Positions 1 to 8,609 of a stretch of DNA of 35,177 nt are shown piece by piece. Numbering within the stretch: the stretch's first letter is position 1; each line of letters opens with the position of its first letter. The translations under genes and the position numbers were made by a program. The notes under the pieces were generated by a model. That model was not told the origin of the DNA. It was given only the letters and a program-made list of their open reading frames with translations, and ran no database searches. The DNA comes from Streptomyces ipomoeae 91-03. Its GTDB lineage: Bacteria > Actinomycetota > Actinomycetes > Streptomycetales > Streptomycetaceae. The DNA lies in contig NZ_AEJC01000046.1 of the NCBI RefSeq assembly GCF_000317595.1, forward strand, positions 1 to 35,177, given 5' to 3'.

Positions 1-14
1 CCCTTCCCATGGCA

Positions 15-42
15 GCCGGGCGCGGCCTACCAGGCACCCGGC
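15..42 (-). terminator. Hairpin abutting the stop of the Bax-inhibitor-like gene
   Basis: GCCGGG (15-20) pairs with CCCGGC (37-42), and GCCT/AGGC can pair inside it. The hairpin lies directly after the minus-strand stop codon at 43-45. There is no T-tract, which is usual for high-GC actinobacterial terminators, so this is only a candidate. Confidence 0.4.
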
Positions 43-924
43 CTAGTCGTCGCCGCTGAAGATGGCCACCAGCCTCAGCATCTCGACGTAGATCCACACG
101 AGGGTCATGGTCAGGCCGAACGCGGCCAGCCAGGCCTCCTCGCGAGGGGCGCCGTAGGCGATGCCGTCCTCGATCTGCTTGAAGTCGAGGGTCAGGAAGA
201 ACGCGCCGAGCAGGATCGCGAGGATGCCGACGATCGCGCCGAGCGCGCCCATGCTGCGCAGTCCGCCGTCCGGGGCGAGCCCGAAGACGACCAGCAGCAG
301 GTTGACCGCCAGGACGAGGATGAAGGCGATCGCGATGGTCATGCCGATGCGGGCGTACCGCGCGGTGACCCTGATCCAGCCCGCCTTGTAGACCAGGAGG
401 GTGGCGCCGGAGACGGCCATGGTGCCGAGGACCGCCTGGAAGGGCGCGCCGCTCCACTGCGTGTTGAACATCTCGCTCAGCACACCGAGGAAGACGCCCT
501 CGAAGGCCGCGTACGTCAGGATCAGCGCGGGCGAGGCCTTGCGCTTGAAGGACTGCACCATGGCGAGGACGAACGCGATGAGCGCGGCGCCGACGGCCAG
601 GCCGTAGCTGGTGGGCGACACCGGCAGAAGGGCCCAGGCGAGGATCGCGCCGACGACGACCGTGCCGAGCGTCATGGCCGAGCGGACGACGACGTCGTCC
701 ATGGTCATGGCGCCCGTGCGGACCGGGGCCTGCGGCGGGGCGCCGTGCTGTACACCCTGCTGGGCGTAAGGGTTCGTCGCGTACGGGTTGCCGCCCTGCT
801 GGGCGTAGGGGTTGCCCTGGGTGCCGACAGCTGCTCCCCCGGCCTGCGGCGCGGTGTTGAAGCCCGCGTAGCCGTTGTCGCGGCTGAACCCCCGTCGCGA
901 GAAGACCGGGTTGCTGCTCCTCAT
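43..924 (-). CDS. Bax inhibitor-1/YccA-like integral membrane protein
   Basis: A 293-residue membrane protein. The N-terminal ~85 residues are cytosolic-looking and rich in Pro, Gln and Tyr, with an NPYAQQG motif seen twice and NPYAT between the copies. About seven hydrophobic segments follow, typical of the Bax inhibitor-1 (BI-1/YccA) superfamily; in other organisms these are linked to Ca2+/H+ leak or membrane protease control. The start at 924 is chosen because GGAGGAG lies just upstream of this ATG; an earlier in-frame ATG at 963 has no such site. The gene stands alone, downstream of bldA on the same strand but more than 300 nt away. The physiological role in streptomycetes is not evident from sequence. 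Confidence 0.85.
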   Translation of the reverse strand: MRSSNPVFSRRGFSRDNGYAGFNTAPQAGGAAVGTQGNPYAQQGGNPYATNPYAQQGVQHGAPPQAPVRTGAMTMDDVVVRSAMTLGTVVVGAILAWALLPVSPTSYGLAVGAALIAFVLAMVQSFKRKASPALILTYAAFEGVFLGVLSEMFNTQWSGAPFQAVLGTMAVSGATLLVYKAGWIRVTARYARIGMTIAIAFILVLAVNLLLVVFGLAPDGGLRSMGALGAIVGILAILLGAFFLTLDFKQIEDGIAYGAPREEAWLAAFGLTMTLVWIYVEMLRLVAIFSGDD

Positions 925-1251
925 TTCACTCCTCCATGGCCACCCTGCGTGGCCTTGGCTCAAGAGTAATAGGTAGGCAAAGGATTGACTCTAGTGCTTG
1001 GGGAGGATCTTTCCCGTGCCCTGACGTCGAACACGCTACGCGTCTCCCTGATTCCCCGCCCCACTCCCCTCAACCCATGACCAACCCGGTACACGCCCGC
1101 GATCCTCCGGAGATCAACCGCTGCGGGGTCTGCGGTGCGGAGGGCGGGCCGCTCTGGCCCGACGACAGGGGCGGGCCCTCGCCCGACGACAGGGTCGGGG
1201 CGGCGCGGCCACAGGTGGGGATGGGGGAATTTGTTCAGTGTTGGTCGGAGG
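925..1251. other. Intergenic stretch between bldA and the BI-1-like gene
   Basis: No convincing gene is present. The stretch must hold the promoter of the BI-1-like gene (an AT-rich patch lies around 962-992) and the 3' trailer of bldA. It also contains two near-identical 19-nt direct repeats at 1157-1175 and 1181-1199 and a small GC hairpin between them, which may end bldA transcription. Confidence 0.5.
1157..1199. repeat. 19-nt direct repeat, two copies, 24-nt period
   Basis: The sequence starting GCCCGACGACAGGG occurs at 1157 and again at 1181; the two 19-nt copies differ at one base (G/T). It lies about 55-95 nt beyond the 3' end of the bldA tRNA. On the minus strand GGGCG and CGCCC between the copies can form a short hairpin. 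Confidence 0.75.
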
Positions 1252-1334
1252 TGCCCGGAACCGGACTTGAACCGGTACGCCCGCGAGGGGCAGCGAGGTT
1301 TAAGCTCGCCGTGTCTGCATTCCACCATCCGGGC
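1252..1334 (-). tRNA. bldA: tRNA-Leu(UAA), bldA
   Basis: The minus strand folds into a complete class II tRNA: 7-bp acceptor GCCCGGA/TCCGGGC with discriminator A, anticodon stem GCGAG/CTCGC around loop CTTAAAC, a long variable arm with a GCCC/GGGC stem, and T-arm ACCGG-TTCAAGT-CCGGT. The anticodon is TAA (complement of 1300-1302), so it decodes UUA leucine codons. The mature CCA is not fully encoded (A-CC-T). In Streptomyces the only UUA-decoding tRNA is BldA. UUA codons are very rare there and concentrated in developmental and antibiotic regulatory genes, so this tRNA acts as a translational switch for morphological differentiation and secondary metabolism. It is transcribed away from the ABC transporter genes. 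Identification is near certain from the anticodon, the fold and the organism type. Confidence 0.97.
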
Positions 1335-1415
1335 AGGCCATGGGCTCCGCGCTGAGGTTCTGAGCCTATCGGGAGGCTTCCCCCGAACAGCGGAAGAGCG
1401 GACCGATGTTGTCTT

Positions 1416-1443
1416 ATTTTATTGACGTCTGAGGGTGCATCAG
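1416..1443 (-). promoter_or_regulatory. Probable bldA promoter
   Basis: On the minus strand a -10 TAAAAT (1416-1421) lies 16 nt downstream of a -35-like CTGATG (1438-1443). The -10 sits in an unusually AT-rich patch for this DNA. Transcription would start near 1409, about 75 nt before the mature tRNA 5' end. This is a motif match only. Confidence 0.5.
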
Positions 1444-1840
1444 CCCAGGGAACGCGCCATCCGCACTTGCCAATAGCCTTTCGGACGGCACGACTCGGCG
1501 TATGCGGAATGACGGAATTTCACCGCCCGAACGAGCGGTCTCCGCGAGGTTCACACGCTGACGCGGTGACTCGTGTCGACCCGCGACCCCCCGCGACCGC
1601 ACTCGCTGACCCCTCACAGCCGCTCTCAGGGACCGCCGTCATCCCCAGGTATGACACGGCTCTCTTCCGTCCGTCCGAAGTCTGCCCCCAGAACCAGGAC
1701 AGCGACTGACTACACGGCCGCTCTCCGTCACGACGATGGAGTCATTCCTCGAAACGGCCCTCCGGCATGTGCTCCCACGCGCCCCTCGGCCCGTCCCTCG
1801 AACCCGACAAACGCCGTCGTTCCGACAGGAGTTCCCACCC
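1444..1840. other. Intergenic stretch between bldA and the ABC operon
   Basis: No gene with a plausible start and ribosome site was found. Overlapping open frames are random in this high-GC DNA. The promoter of the ABC operon should lie here, but I could not pick a convincing -35/-10 pair. A short inverted repeat GTCAT-N8-ATGAC lies near 1639-1656. Confidence 0.4.
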
Positions 1841-2611
1841 GTGACGACCACTCCCCTCGCCGCCCCCGCCACCGCCGTGGCCGCCCGCGCCACGGAACTG
1901 TCGAAGGTCTACGGACAGGGCGAGACCAAGGTGGTCGCCCTGGACCGGGTCACCGTCGACTTCCGGCAGGCCGAGTTCACCGCGATCATGGGGCCCTCGG
2001 GATCCGGCAAGTCCACGCTGATGCACTGCGTGGCCGGTCTGGACACCTTCTCCTCCGGGTCCGTGCGCATAGGTGAGACCGAGTTGGGCTCGCTGAAGGA
2101 CAAGCAGCTCACCAAGCTCCGTCGCGACAAGATCGGCTTCATCTTCCAGGCGTTCAATCTGCTGCCGACGCTCACCGCGCTGGAGAACATCACCCTCCCG
2201 ATGGACATCGCCGGCCGTAGGCCGGACAAGCAGTGGCTGGACACCGTGATCCAGATGGTGGGGCTGTCCGGGCGGTTGAGCCACCGGCCCGCGCAGCTCT
2301 CCGGTGGTCAGCAGCAGCGGGTCGCGGTGGCACGGGCACTCGCGTCGCGGCCCGACATCATCTTCGGGGACGAGCCGACCGGGAACCTCGACTCGCGGTC
2401 GGGGGCGGAGGTGTTGGGGTTTCTGCGGAACTCCGTACGGGACTTGGGGCAGACCGTGGTGATGGTGACGCATGACCCGGTGGCGGCGGCGTACGCGGAC
2501 CGGGTGGTGTTCCTCGCGGACGGGCGGATCGTGGACGAGATGCACGCGCCCACGGCGGACTCGGTGCTGGACCGGATGAAGCGGTTCGACGCCAAGGGGC
2601 GCACCAGCTGA
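1841..2611 (+). CDS. ABC transporter ATP-binding protein (MacB/LolD type)
   Basis: A 256-residue nucleotide-binding subunit. Walker A GPSGSGKST is near residues 50-58, signature LSGGQQQR near 152-160, Walker B IIFGDEPT near 172-179, and the H-loop in MVTHD. The GTG at 1841 is preferred over an upstream ATG at 1736 because AGGAG lies 9 nt before it and homology to ABC ATPases begins right after. The family powers MacB/FtsX-like mechanotransmission exporters rather than classical substrate tunnels. The permease partner begins 62 nt downstream and is surely co-transcribed. The substrate is unknown; lipoprotein handling, antimicrobial peptide resistance or cell-wall control are the usual roles of the family. 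Confidence 0.9.
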   Translation: MTTTPLAAPATAVAARATELSKVYGQGETKVVALDRVTVDFRQAEFTAIMGPSGSGKSTLMHCVAGLDTFSSGSVRIGETELGSLKDKQLTKLRRDKIGFIFQAFNLLPTLTALENITLPMDIAGRRPDKQWLDTVIQMVGLSGRLSHRPAQLSGGQQQRVAVARALASRPDIIFGDEPTGNLDSRSGAEVLGFLRNSVRDLGQTVVMVTHDPVAAAYADRVVFLADGRIVDEMHAPTADSVLDRMKRFDAKGRTS

Positions 2612-2673
2612 GTTTTCCCAGACGCGCCCACCAGTCCAAACGCCCACCCCCGACCCCGAAACAGGGACCCCTC

Positions 2674-5214
2674 ATGTTCCGTACCGCCCTGCGCAACGTG
2701 CTCGTGCACAAGGCCAGGTTGTTGATGACCGTGCTCGCTGTGATGCTCGGTGTGGCCTTCGTGTCGGGCACGCTGGTGTTCACGAACACGATTTCGGACG
2801 CGTTCCAGAAGAGCTCCGCCAAGGGCTTCGACCATGTGGACGTGGCGATCAGGCCGGAGGGCCGCGCGAACGAAGGCGGCAAGGTCGCCGAGCAGCCGAA
2901 GCTGACGCCTGAGCTGCTGACGAAGGTCGAACAGGTGCCCGGCGCCGAGTCGGCGATCGGTGTGGTCAGCGGCTTCACCGCGCTCGCCGACAAGGACGGC
3001 AAGCTGATCGGCGGCGGCTTCCAGTCCCAGGGCGGAAACCTCTGGGGCACGGACGACCCCAGGTACCCGATCGAGGACGGCGGACGCGCCCCCAAGGGCG
3101 AGGACGAGGTCGCGATCGACGCGGAGACCGCCGACCGCGCCGGGTACAAGGTCGGGGACACGATCCGTATCTCCGTCGACGGGCCGGTCCTCACGCCGAC
3201 CATCACCGCGATCTTCACCACGGACGACGGCAACGTCGCCGCCGGCGGCAGCCTCGCCCTCTTCGACACGGCGACGGCCCAGAAGCTCTTCCACATGGAG
3301 GGCACGTACGACGAGATCGACGTCCAGGCGGCCGGAGGCACCGGCCAGGCGCAGCTCAAGGCGGCCGTCGACAAGGTCGTCCCCGCCGACACCGCGTACA
3401 CCACCACCGGCAAGGAACTCGCCGACAGCCAGGCGGAGATGATCGCCTCGTCGATGAGCGGGCTGAAGAACGGGCTGCTGGTGTTCGCCGGGATCGCCCT
3501 GTTCGTGGGCACGTTCATCATCGCCAACACCTTCACGATGCTGGTCGCCCAGCGCACCAAGGAGCTGGCCCTGCTGCGCGCGGTGGGCGCCTCCCGCCGG
3601 CAGGTGACGCGTTCGGTGCTGATCGAGGCGTTCGTGGTGGGCGTGATCGCGGCGGTCACCGGGCTGGTGGCGGGCGTCGGCATCGGCGCCGGTATGCGGT
3701 CCCTGATGGGCACCCTCGACGCGACCGTCCCGGACGGGCCGCTGATCGTGTCGCCGGGCACGGTCGTCACCGCCCTGCTGGTCGGCGTACTGGTCACCAT
3801 GCTGGCCGCCTGGCTGCCGGGCCGGCGCGCGGCGAAGATCCCACCGGTGGCCGCGATGAGCAGCGTGCACGCCAAGGCGACGACCAAGTCCCTCGTCGTA
3901 CGGAACACGATCGGCGCCCTGTTCGCGGGCGCGGGCATCGCCACCGTCCTGTACGCCACGACCATGGACGGCACGGAGAGCCAGATCACGATGGGCTTCG
4001 GGGCCGTGCTCCTCATCATCGGCGTCTTCGTCCTCACGCCCCTGCTCTCCCGGCCGCTCATCGCCGCCGCCGACCCGGTGCTGCGCGTGTTCGGTGTCTC
4101 CGGCAAGCTCGCCCGGCAGAACTCCGTACGCAATCCGCGCCGTACCGCCGCCACCGCCTCGGCGCTGATGATCGGCCTGACCCTGATCACCGGGATGACG
4201 GTGATGGCGGGCAGCCTGCAGACGTCCATCGGCAAGATGGCCGCCGACTCGATCAAGGCCGACTACGTCGTGTCGATGGCCAACCGCAACTACCTCTCCC
4301 CCGACGTGGAGAAGAAGCTCGCGGCCACCGAGGGCGTCACCGCGACCTCGCCGCTGACCAACGCCGAGTCCGTCATCGGCGACGAGACCGAGTACCTCAC
4401 CGGCGTCAACGGCTCGGCGATCGGCGAGCTCACCGATCTGACGGTCGACAGCGGGGCGTTCAAGGTCGGCGGCAGCGATGTCGTCGTGGACGCGGACACC
4501 GCGAAGCGCCGCGGCTGGAAGGCCGGCTCGACCTTCACCGCGGCGTTCGAGGGCGGGCAGAAGCAGAAGCTGACGGTCGCCGGGGTCTACGAGGGCAACG
4601 ATCTGCTCCGCGGCATCCTCCTGGACAGCGCGACGCTCAGCGAGCGGCTGCCCGCCTCCGCCGACCCGGCCGACATGCAGGTCATGGTCAAGACCTCGGC
4701 CGGTGTCTCGGACGCCACCAAGGACCGGCTGGAGAAGGCCCTCGGGAGCAACCCGGGCATCCGGGTCCAGGACCGGCAGGACATCTCCAACGAGATCGCG
4801 CAGATGTTCACCCTGATGCTGAACATGCTCTACGGGCTGCTGGCCATGGCCGTGATCGTCGCCGTCCTCGGTGTCATCAACACCCTCGCGATGTCCGTGT
4901 TCGAGCGCTCCCAGGAGATCGGCATGCTCCGCGCGATCGGCCTGGACCGCCGGGGCATCAAGCGGATGGTCCGTCTGGAGTCCCTGGTCATCTCCCTCTT
5001 CGGCGGTGTCCTCGGCATCGGCCTCGGTGTCTTCTTCGGCTGGGCCGCCGGTGAGCTGCTCGCCGCCAAGATGCCGACGTACGAACTGGTCCTGCCGTGG
5101 GCCCGGATGGCCGTCTTCCTGCTGCTGGCCGCCACGGTCGGCATCCTGGCCGCGCTGTGGCCGGCCCGGCGGGCGGCGAAGCTGAACATGCTGACGGCGA
5201 TCAAGTCGGAGTAG
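2674..5214 (+). CDS. ABC transporter permease with two FtsX domains
   Basis: An 846-residue membrane subunit of the MacB/LolC type. One N-terminal transmembrane helix (~15-40) is followed by a large extracellular MacB_PCD-like domain and the first FtsX block (~265-385, three helices, with an ELALLRAVGASRRQV coupling segment). Another helix pair comes at ~410-460, then a second extracellular domain and a second FtsX block (~710-840, with EIGMLRAIGLDRRGI). The duplicated layout means one polypeptide can form the whole transmembrane part with the upstream ATPase dimer. Both coupling segments resemble the cytoplasmic helices that contact the ATPase. The start follows a weak AGGGACC ribosome site. 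The gene ends only 19 nt before the convergent cfa stop. The substrate is not inferable. Confidence 0.9.
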   Translation: MFRTALRNVLVHKARLLMTVLAVMLGVAFVSGTLVFTNTISDAFQKSSAKGFDHVDVAIRPEGRANEGGKVAEQPKLTPELLTKVEQVPGAESAIGVVSGFTALADKDGKLIGGGFQSQGGNLWGTDDPRYPIEDGGRAPKGEDEVAIDAETADRAGYKVGDTIRISVDGPVLTPTITAIFTTDDGNVAAGGSLALFDTATAQKLFHMEGTYDEIDVQAAGGTGQAQLKAAVDKVVPADTAYTTTGKELADSQAEMIASSMSGLKNGLLVFAGIALFVGTFIIANTFTMLVAQRTKELALLRAVGASRRQVTRSVLIEAFVVGVIAAVTGLVAGVGIGAGMRSLMGTLDATVPDGPLIVSPGTVVTALLVGVLVTMLAAWLPGRRAAKIPPVAAMSSVHAKATTKSLVVRNTIGALFAGAGIATVLYATTMDGTESQITMGFGAVLLIIGVFVLTPLLSRPLIAAADPVLRVFGVSGKLARQNSVRNPRRTAATASALMIGLTLITGMTVMAGSLQTSIGKMAADSIKADYVVSMANRNYLSPDVEKKLAATEGVTATSPLTNAESVIGDETEYLTGVNGSAIGELTDLTVDSGAFKVGGSDVVVDADTAKRRGWKAGSTFTAAFEGGQKQKLTVAGVYEGNDLLRGILLDSATLSERLPASADPADMQVMVKTSAGVSDATKDRLEKALGSNPGIRVQDRQDISNEIAQMFTLMLNMLYGLLAMAVIVAVLGVINTLAMSVFERSQEIGMLRAIGLDRRGIKRMVRLESLVISLFGGVLGIGLGVFFGWAAGELLAAKMPTYELVLPWARMAVFLLLAATVGILAALWPARRAAKLNMLTAIKSE

Positions 5215-5233
5215 CAGCCGCGAGAGGACTCGT

Positions 5234-6544
5234 TCATGTGGCCCGCGCACCCCATGTGCGGGCCCTGAGCGGCAGCCCCGACGCACCGCTCTCCGGCGTC
5301 TTCACGGCGAGCACCTGGTTGACGCCGATGCGGTTGCGTTCGAAGGCGAGCGCGGAGGCGGCCATGTAGAGGCGCCAGACGCGGGCGCGGCCCGGGCCGG
5401 TGAGCGACACGGCCCGGGCCCACTGCGTTTCCAGGTTGGTGACCCAGGCGCGCAGGGTGAGGCCGTAGTGCTCGCGCAGGGACTCCACGTCACGGACCTC
5501 GAACCCGGCGCGTTCGAGCTGGGTCACGGTGGTGCCGATCGGGGCGAGTTCGCCGTCCGGGAAGACGTACGCGTCGATGAAACCGTCGACGGAGTACGCG
5601 CCCTCGTCGCGCTGGGGTCGCCGCGAGATCTGGTGGTTCAGGAGCCGTCCGCCGGGCGTGAGGAGCGCGTACAGGGCCGTGGCGTACTCCAGGTACCGCT
5701 CCGCGCCCACGTGTTCGGCCATGCCGATGGAGGAGATGGCCTCGTAGGGCCCGTCGACGACGTCGCGGTAGTCCTGCACCCGGATCTCGACGCGGTCCGC
5801 CAGTCCCTCGTCGGCGACCCGCTTACGGGCGTACGCGGCCTGCTCCTGGGAGAGCGTGATCCCGACGACGTGGACGCCGTACTCCCGGGCGGCGTACACG
5901 GCCATGGAGCCCCAGCCGCAGCCGACGTCCAGGAGCCGCTTGCCGGGGGCCAGGTCGAGTTTGCGGCAGACGAGGTCGAGTTTGTCGTACTGGGCGGCTT
6001 CGAGGGTGGTGTCGTGCGGGGAGGCCCAGTAGGCGCAGGAGTACACCATCGACGGGCCGAGGACGAGTTCGTAGAAGTCGTTGCCCACGTCGTAGTGGTG
6101 GCTGACGGCGCGTTTGTCGCTGTGCCTGGTGTGCCGGTGAGGGCGTCTGCGGACCTCCTCGGGGGGCGGTTCGGGCGGCAGCAGCACCGCGGGCCCGGCC
6201 AGCTTCAGCAGCCCTCTGACGGCCGCGCGCACCTCCGGGTCGCGCAGTGCCTCGGTGTGGCTGCGGGCCCCTTCCTCCCGCTCCCAGACATGTTCGGCCA
6301 TCAGATCCAGTACGGCGTACAGGTCTCCTTCGATGCCGAGGTCCCCGGCGACCCAGGCACGGGCCAGGCCCAGCTCGCCCGGTTTCCACAGCAGCCGTCG
6401 CAGGGCCCTGCGGTTGCGCACCACCAGCGCGGGTGCCTCCGGTGGTCCGGCCTCCGAGCCGTCCCACGCCCGCAGCCGCACCGGCAACGACGTCCCCAAC
6501 ATCTGTTCCGACAGGGCCTTCAGCCGCGACGCGGCGTCCTGCAT
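5234..6544 (-). CDS. cfa: Cyclopropane-fatty-acyl-phospholipid synthase
   Basis: A 436-residue SAM-dependent enzyme that adds a methylene bridge across double bonds of membrane phospholipid acyl chains. The family motif HYDVGNDFYELVLG with YSCAYW is near residues 148-175, SAM motif I LLDVGCGWGSMA near 205-216, and GMAEHVG near 270. The usual GMFEHVG is altered at one position, but the acidic and His residues remain. The ATG at 6544 is chosen because GGAGG lies 8 nt before it; the open frame continues far upstream only as Arg/Pro-rich noise. The enzyme typically acts at the inner leaflet in stationary phase or acid stress. An 8-bp palindrome TTACGTAA lies in the leader (6586-6593), but no clear promoter was found. 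Confidence 0.92.
   Translation of the reverse strand: MQDAASRLKALSEQMLGTSLPVRLRAWDGSEAGPPEAPALVVRNRRALRRLLWKPGELGLARAWVAGDLGIEGDLYAVLDLMAEHVWEREEGARSHTEALRDPEVRAAVRGLLKLAGPAVLLPPEPPPEEVRRRPHRHTRHSDKRAVSHHYDVGNDFYELVLGPSMVYSCAYWASPHDTTLEAAQYDKLDLVCRKLDLAPGKRLLDVGCGWGSMAVYAAREYGVHVVGITLSQEQAAYARKRVADEGLADRVEIRVQDYRDVVDGPYEAISSIGMAEHVGAERYLEYATALYALLTPGGRLLNHQISRRPQRDEGAYSVDGFIDAYVFPDGELAPIGTTVTQLERAGFEVRDVESLREHYGLTLRAWVTNLETQWARAVSLTGPGRARVWRLYMAASALAFERNRIGVNQVLAVKTPESGASGLPLRARTWGARAT
5240..5264 (+). terminator. Hairpin between convergent permease and cfa ends
   Basis: GGCCC(gc)GCAC pairs with GTGCGGGCC around loop CCCAT, giving 9 bp with a 2-nt bulge. It starts 26 nt after the permease stop and lies inside the last codons of the convergent cfa, so it could terminate the permease transcript. 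No T-tract is present. Confidence 0.45.
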
Positions 6545-6661
6545 GGCACGCACCTCCGTGACGACAGATCCCGGAATGTCCTCCCTTACGTAAACACCAA
6601 CAGGGCTCGGCCGCAGTCCCCCGTGCGCGTTAAAGGGTGAGGAAAGTCCCCGGAACGCCGA

Positions 6662-6697
6662 AAGGACCTCCCGCACCACGGATGGCGGGAGGTCCTT
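6662..6697 (-). terminator. Strong hairpin terminator after ndh
   Basis: A perfect 13-bp stem (AAGGACCTCCCGC, 6662-6674, with its complement at 6685-6697) and a 10-nt loop, beginning 29 nt after the ndh stop. On the minus strand the stem is followed by a short T-run (CCTTTCGG). It separates ndh from cfa transcription. Confidence 0.85.
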
Positions 6698-6725
6698 CGG
6701 GTCGATCGAAGGGTGAGGCGGAAGG

Positions 6726-8117
6726 TCAGGAGGCCTTGGCCTTCTCCTCGGTCTTCGCCGGAGCGGTGGCCGCGGGGACCGGCGCCGGCTTGGCGGCCTC
6801 GTAGAACTCCTCGCGGGGAGTCTCGATGGCGCCGAGGGAGACGACCTCGCGCTTGAGGAACATCGCGAGGGTCCAGTCGGCGAAGACCCGGATCTTGCGG
6901 TTCCAGGTCGGCATCGCGAGACCGTGGTAGCCACGGTGCATGTACCAGGCGAGGCGGCCCTTGAGCTTGATCTTCGTCTTGCCCAGGACGATCATCGCGA
7001 CGCCCTTGTGGAGGCCGAGGCCCGCCACCGCACCCTTGTTGGAGTGCGAGTACTCCTTCTGCGGGAAGCCCCGCATGCCGGAGACCACGTTGTCGCCGAG
7101 GACCCGGGCCTGACGCAGCGCGTGCTGCGCGTTCGGCGGGCACCAGGCGTTCTCGACGCCGGCCTTGCGGGCGGCGACGTCGGGCACCTGGGCGTTGTCG
7201 CCGGCGGCCCAGATGTAGTCGGTGCCCTGGACCTGGAGGGTCGGCTGGGTGTCGACGTGACCACGGGGGCCGAGCGGCAGACCGTAGCGGGACAGGACCG
7301 GGTTCGGCTTGACGCCGGCGGTCCAGACGATCGTGTTGGAGTCGACCTCGAGGCCGTTCTTCAGCACCACGTGGCCGTCGACGCAGGACTCCATGGAGGT
7401 GTTGAGGTAGACCTCGACACCCCGGCCCTCCAGGTGCTCCTTGCCGTACAGGCCGAGCTTCGGGCCGACCTCGGGGAGGATCTTGTCGGCGGCGTCGACG
7501 AGCACGAAGCGCATGTCCTCGCGGGACACGTTCTTGTAGTACTTCGCGGCGTCGCGGGCCATGTCCTCGACCTCACCGATGGTCTCCGCACCGGCGAAGC
7601 CACCGCCCACGAAGACGAAGGTCAGCGCCTTGCGGCGGACGTCCTCGTCGGTCGTGGAGTCGGCCTTGTCGAGCTGCTCCAGCACGTGGTTGCGCAGGCC
7701 GATGGCCTCCTCGATGCCCTTCATGCCGATGCCCTGCTCGGCGAGGCCGGGGATCGGGAAGGTGCGGGAGACCGCGCCGAGCGCGATCACCAGGTAGTCG
7801 AAGGGCAGCTCGTACGCCTCGCCGACCAGCGGCGCGACGGTGGCGACCTTGCGGTCCTGGTCGATGGTGGTGACCCGGCCGGTGAGGACCTCCGCCTTGG
7901 GGAGCACGCGTCGCAGCGGGACGACGACGTGACGCGGGGAGATGCTGCCGGCGGCGGCTTCGGGGAGGAAGGGCTGGTAGGTCATGTACGACCGGGGGTC
8001 GACGACCGTGACGGTCGCCTCGCCGTAGCGCATCTTCTTGAGGATGCGCCGAGCTGCGTACAGGCCTACGTACCCACCGCCTACTACGAGGATCCTGGGA
8101 CGCTCCGTGGTGCTCAT
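6726..8117 (-). CDS. ndh: Type II NADH dehydrogenase (NDH-2)
   Basis: A 463-residue flavoprotein that passes electrons from NADH to the quinone pool without pumping protons, at the inner face of the membrane. FAD-binding motif ILVVGGGYVG is at residues ~9-18, the second dinucleotide motif FVFVGGGFAGAET is near 165-177, and the quinone-oxidoreductase signature WTAGVKPNPVL with AAGDNAQ is near 265-310. The Lys/Ala-rich C-terminus is usual for the family. The ATG at 8117 begins the FAD motif at the normal distance; it has no good ribosome site. About 310 nt upstream lies a promoter overlapped by a Rex-type operator, which fits NADH/NAD+ control. The gene stands alone, followed by a strong terminator. 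Confidence 0.93.
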   Translation of the reverse strand: MSTTERPRILVVGGGYVGLYAARRILKKMRYGEATVTVVDPRSYMTYQPFLPEAAAGSISPRHVVVPLRRVLPKAEVLTGRVTTIDQDRKVATVAPLVGEAYELPFDYLVIALGAVSRTFPIPGLAEQGIGMKGIEEAIGLRNHVLEQLDKADSTTDEDVRRKALTFVFVGGGFAGAETIGEVEDMARDAAKYYKNVSREDMRFVLVDAADKILPEVGPKLGLYGKEHLEGRGVEVYLNTSMESCVDGHVVLKNGLEVDSNTIVWTAGVKPNPVLSRYGLPLGPRGHVDTQPTLQVQGTDYIWAAGDNAQVPDVAARKAGVENAWCPPNAQHALRQARVLGDNVVSGMRGFPQKEYSHSNKGAVAGLGLHKGVAMIVLGKTKIKLKGRLAWYMHRGYHGLAMPTWNRKIRVFADWTLAMFLKREVVSLGAIETPREEFYEAAKPAPVPAATAPAKTEEKAKAS

Positions 8118-8425
8118 GCCATCGAGTATGTACCCGCCAACCGGGGGGTGCTCGTGCGCCCCTTCACAAGCTTCCTCAGCCCCTCTGCTACACTGCGCGG
8201 CCCCCATGGCACAGGTCATGGTCGAGCAGGGGAACCACTCCAGGTGACCGGCCGTTGTCAATGCCGCGTGAACTGCCGTTCCGGGCCCCCGAGCCCCTTG
8301 ATCCACCCTCTGGTTTCACACGGACGAGACCCCCGGCGAACCCCCTCGGGGACGCACCATTGACCCCTCGGAACCCCCGAAGGCTCTGCACAGCCTCAAA
8401 ACGTCGCCCAACAGGGCCGATTCTC
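8118..8425. other. Long ndh leader or second promoter region
   Basis: About 310 nt separate the predicted ndh promoter from its ATG. No gene was seen. A weaker Rex-like site (TTGTGAA-GGGG-CGCACGA on the minus strand, 8152-8169, three mismatches in the second half) lies 35 nt upstream of the ATG. A -10-like CATACT lies 9 nt before the ATG. A second, near-leaderless promoter is therefore possible. Confidence 0.35.
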
Positions 8426-8443
8426 TTGTGAAGAAGTTCACGA
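8426..8443 (-). promoter_or_regulatory. Probable Rex operator (ROP)
   Basis: TTGTGAA-GAAG-TTCACGA matches the actinobacterial Rex operator TTGTGAA-N4-TTCACAA with one mismatch. It overlaps the predicted -10 of the ndh promoter. Rex binds such sites when NADH/NAD+ is low and represses respiratory genes, so this site would link ndh expression to redox state. Confidence 0.7.
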
Positions 8444-8464
8444 AGTTTTCCGGCGGTACGTCAA
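8435..8464 (-). promoter_or_regulatory. Predicted ndh promoter
   Basis: The -35 TTGACG (8459-8464) and -10 TGAACT (8435-8440) have an 18-nt spacer. The -35 is strong and the -10 weak. The Rex-like operator covers the -10, as expected for repression. Confidence 0.5.
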
Positions 8465-8609
8465 CGGGGGTGCCGCGACACCCCCCGGGACGCGCTCAGA
8501 CGTTATCCGAACTGCTCAAGCGAGGCTACCGGCGAGTAGTAAACACTTGCTCACAAGCTCACCGGCCGACCCGGGAGAACGCCCGAATTCCACCTGCACA
8601 AATGCCACA

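Noticed and set aside
2308..5286. A 992-codon minus-strand open frame across the ABC permease
   Set aside because: Low-complexity His/Arg/Gly/Asp translation with no domain; the FtsX permease on the plus strand explains the region.
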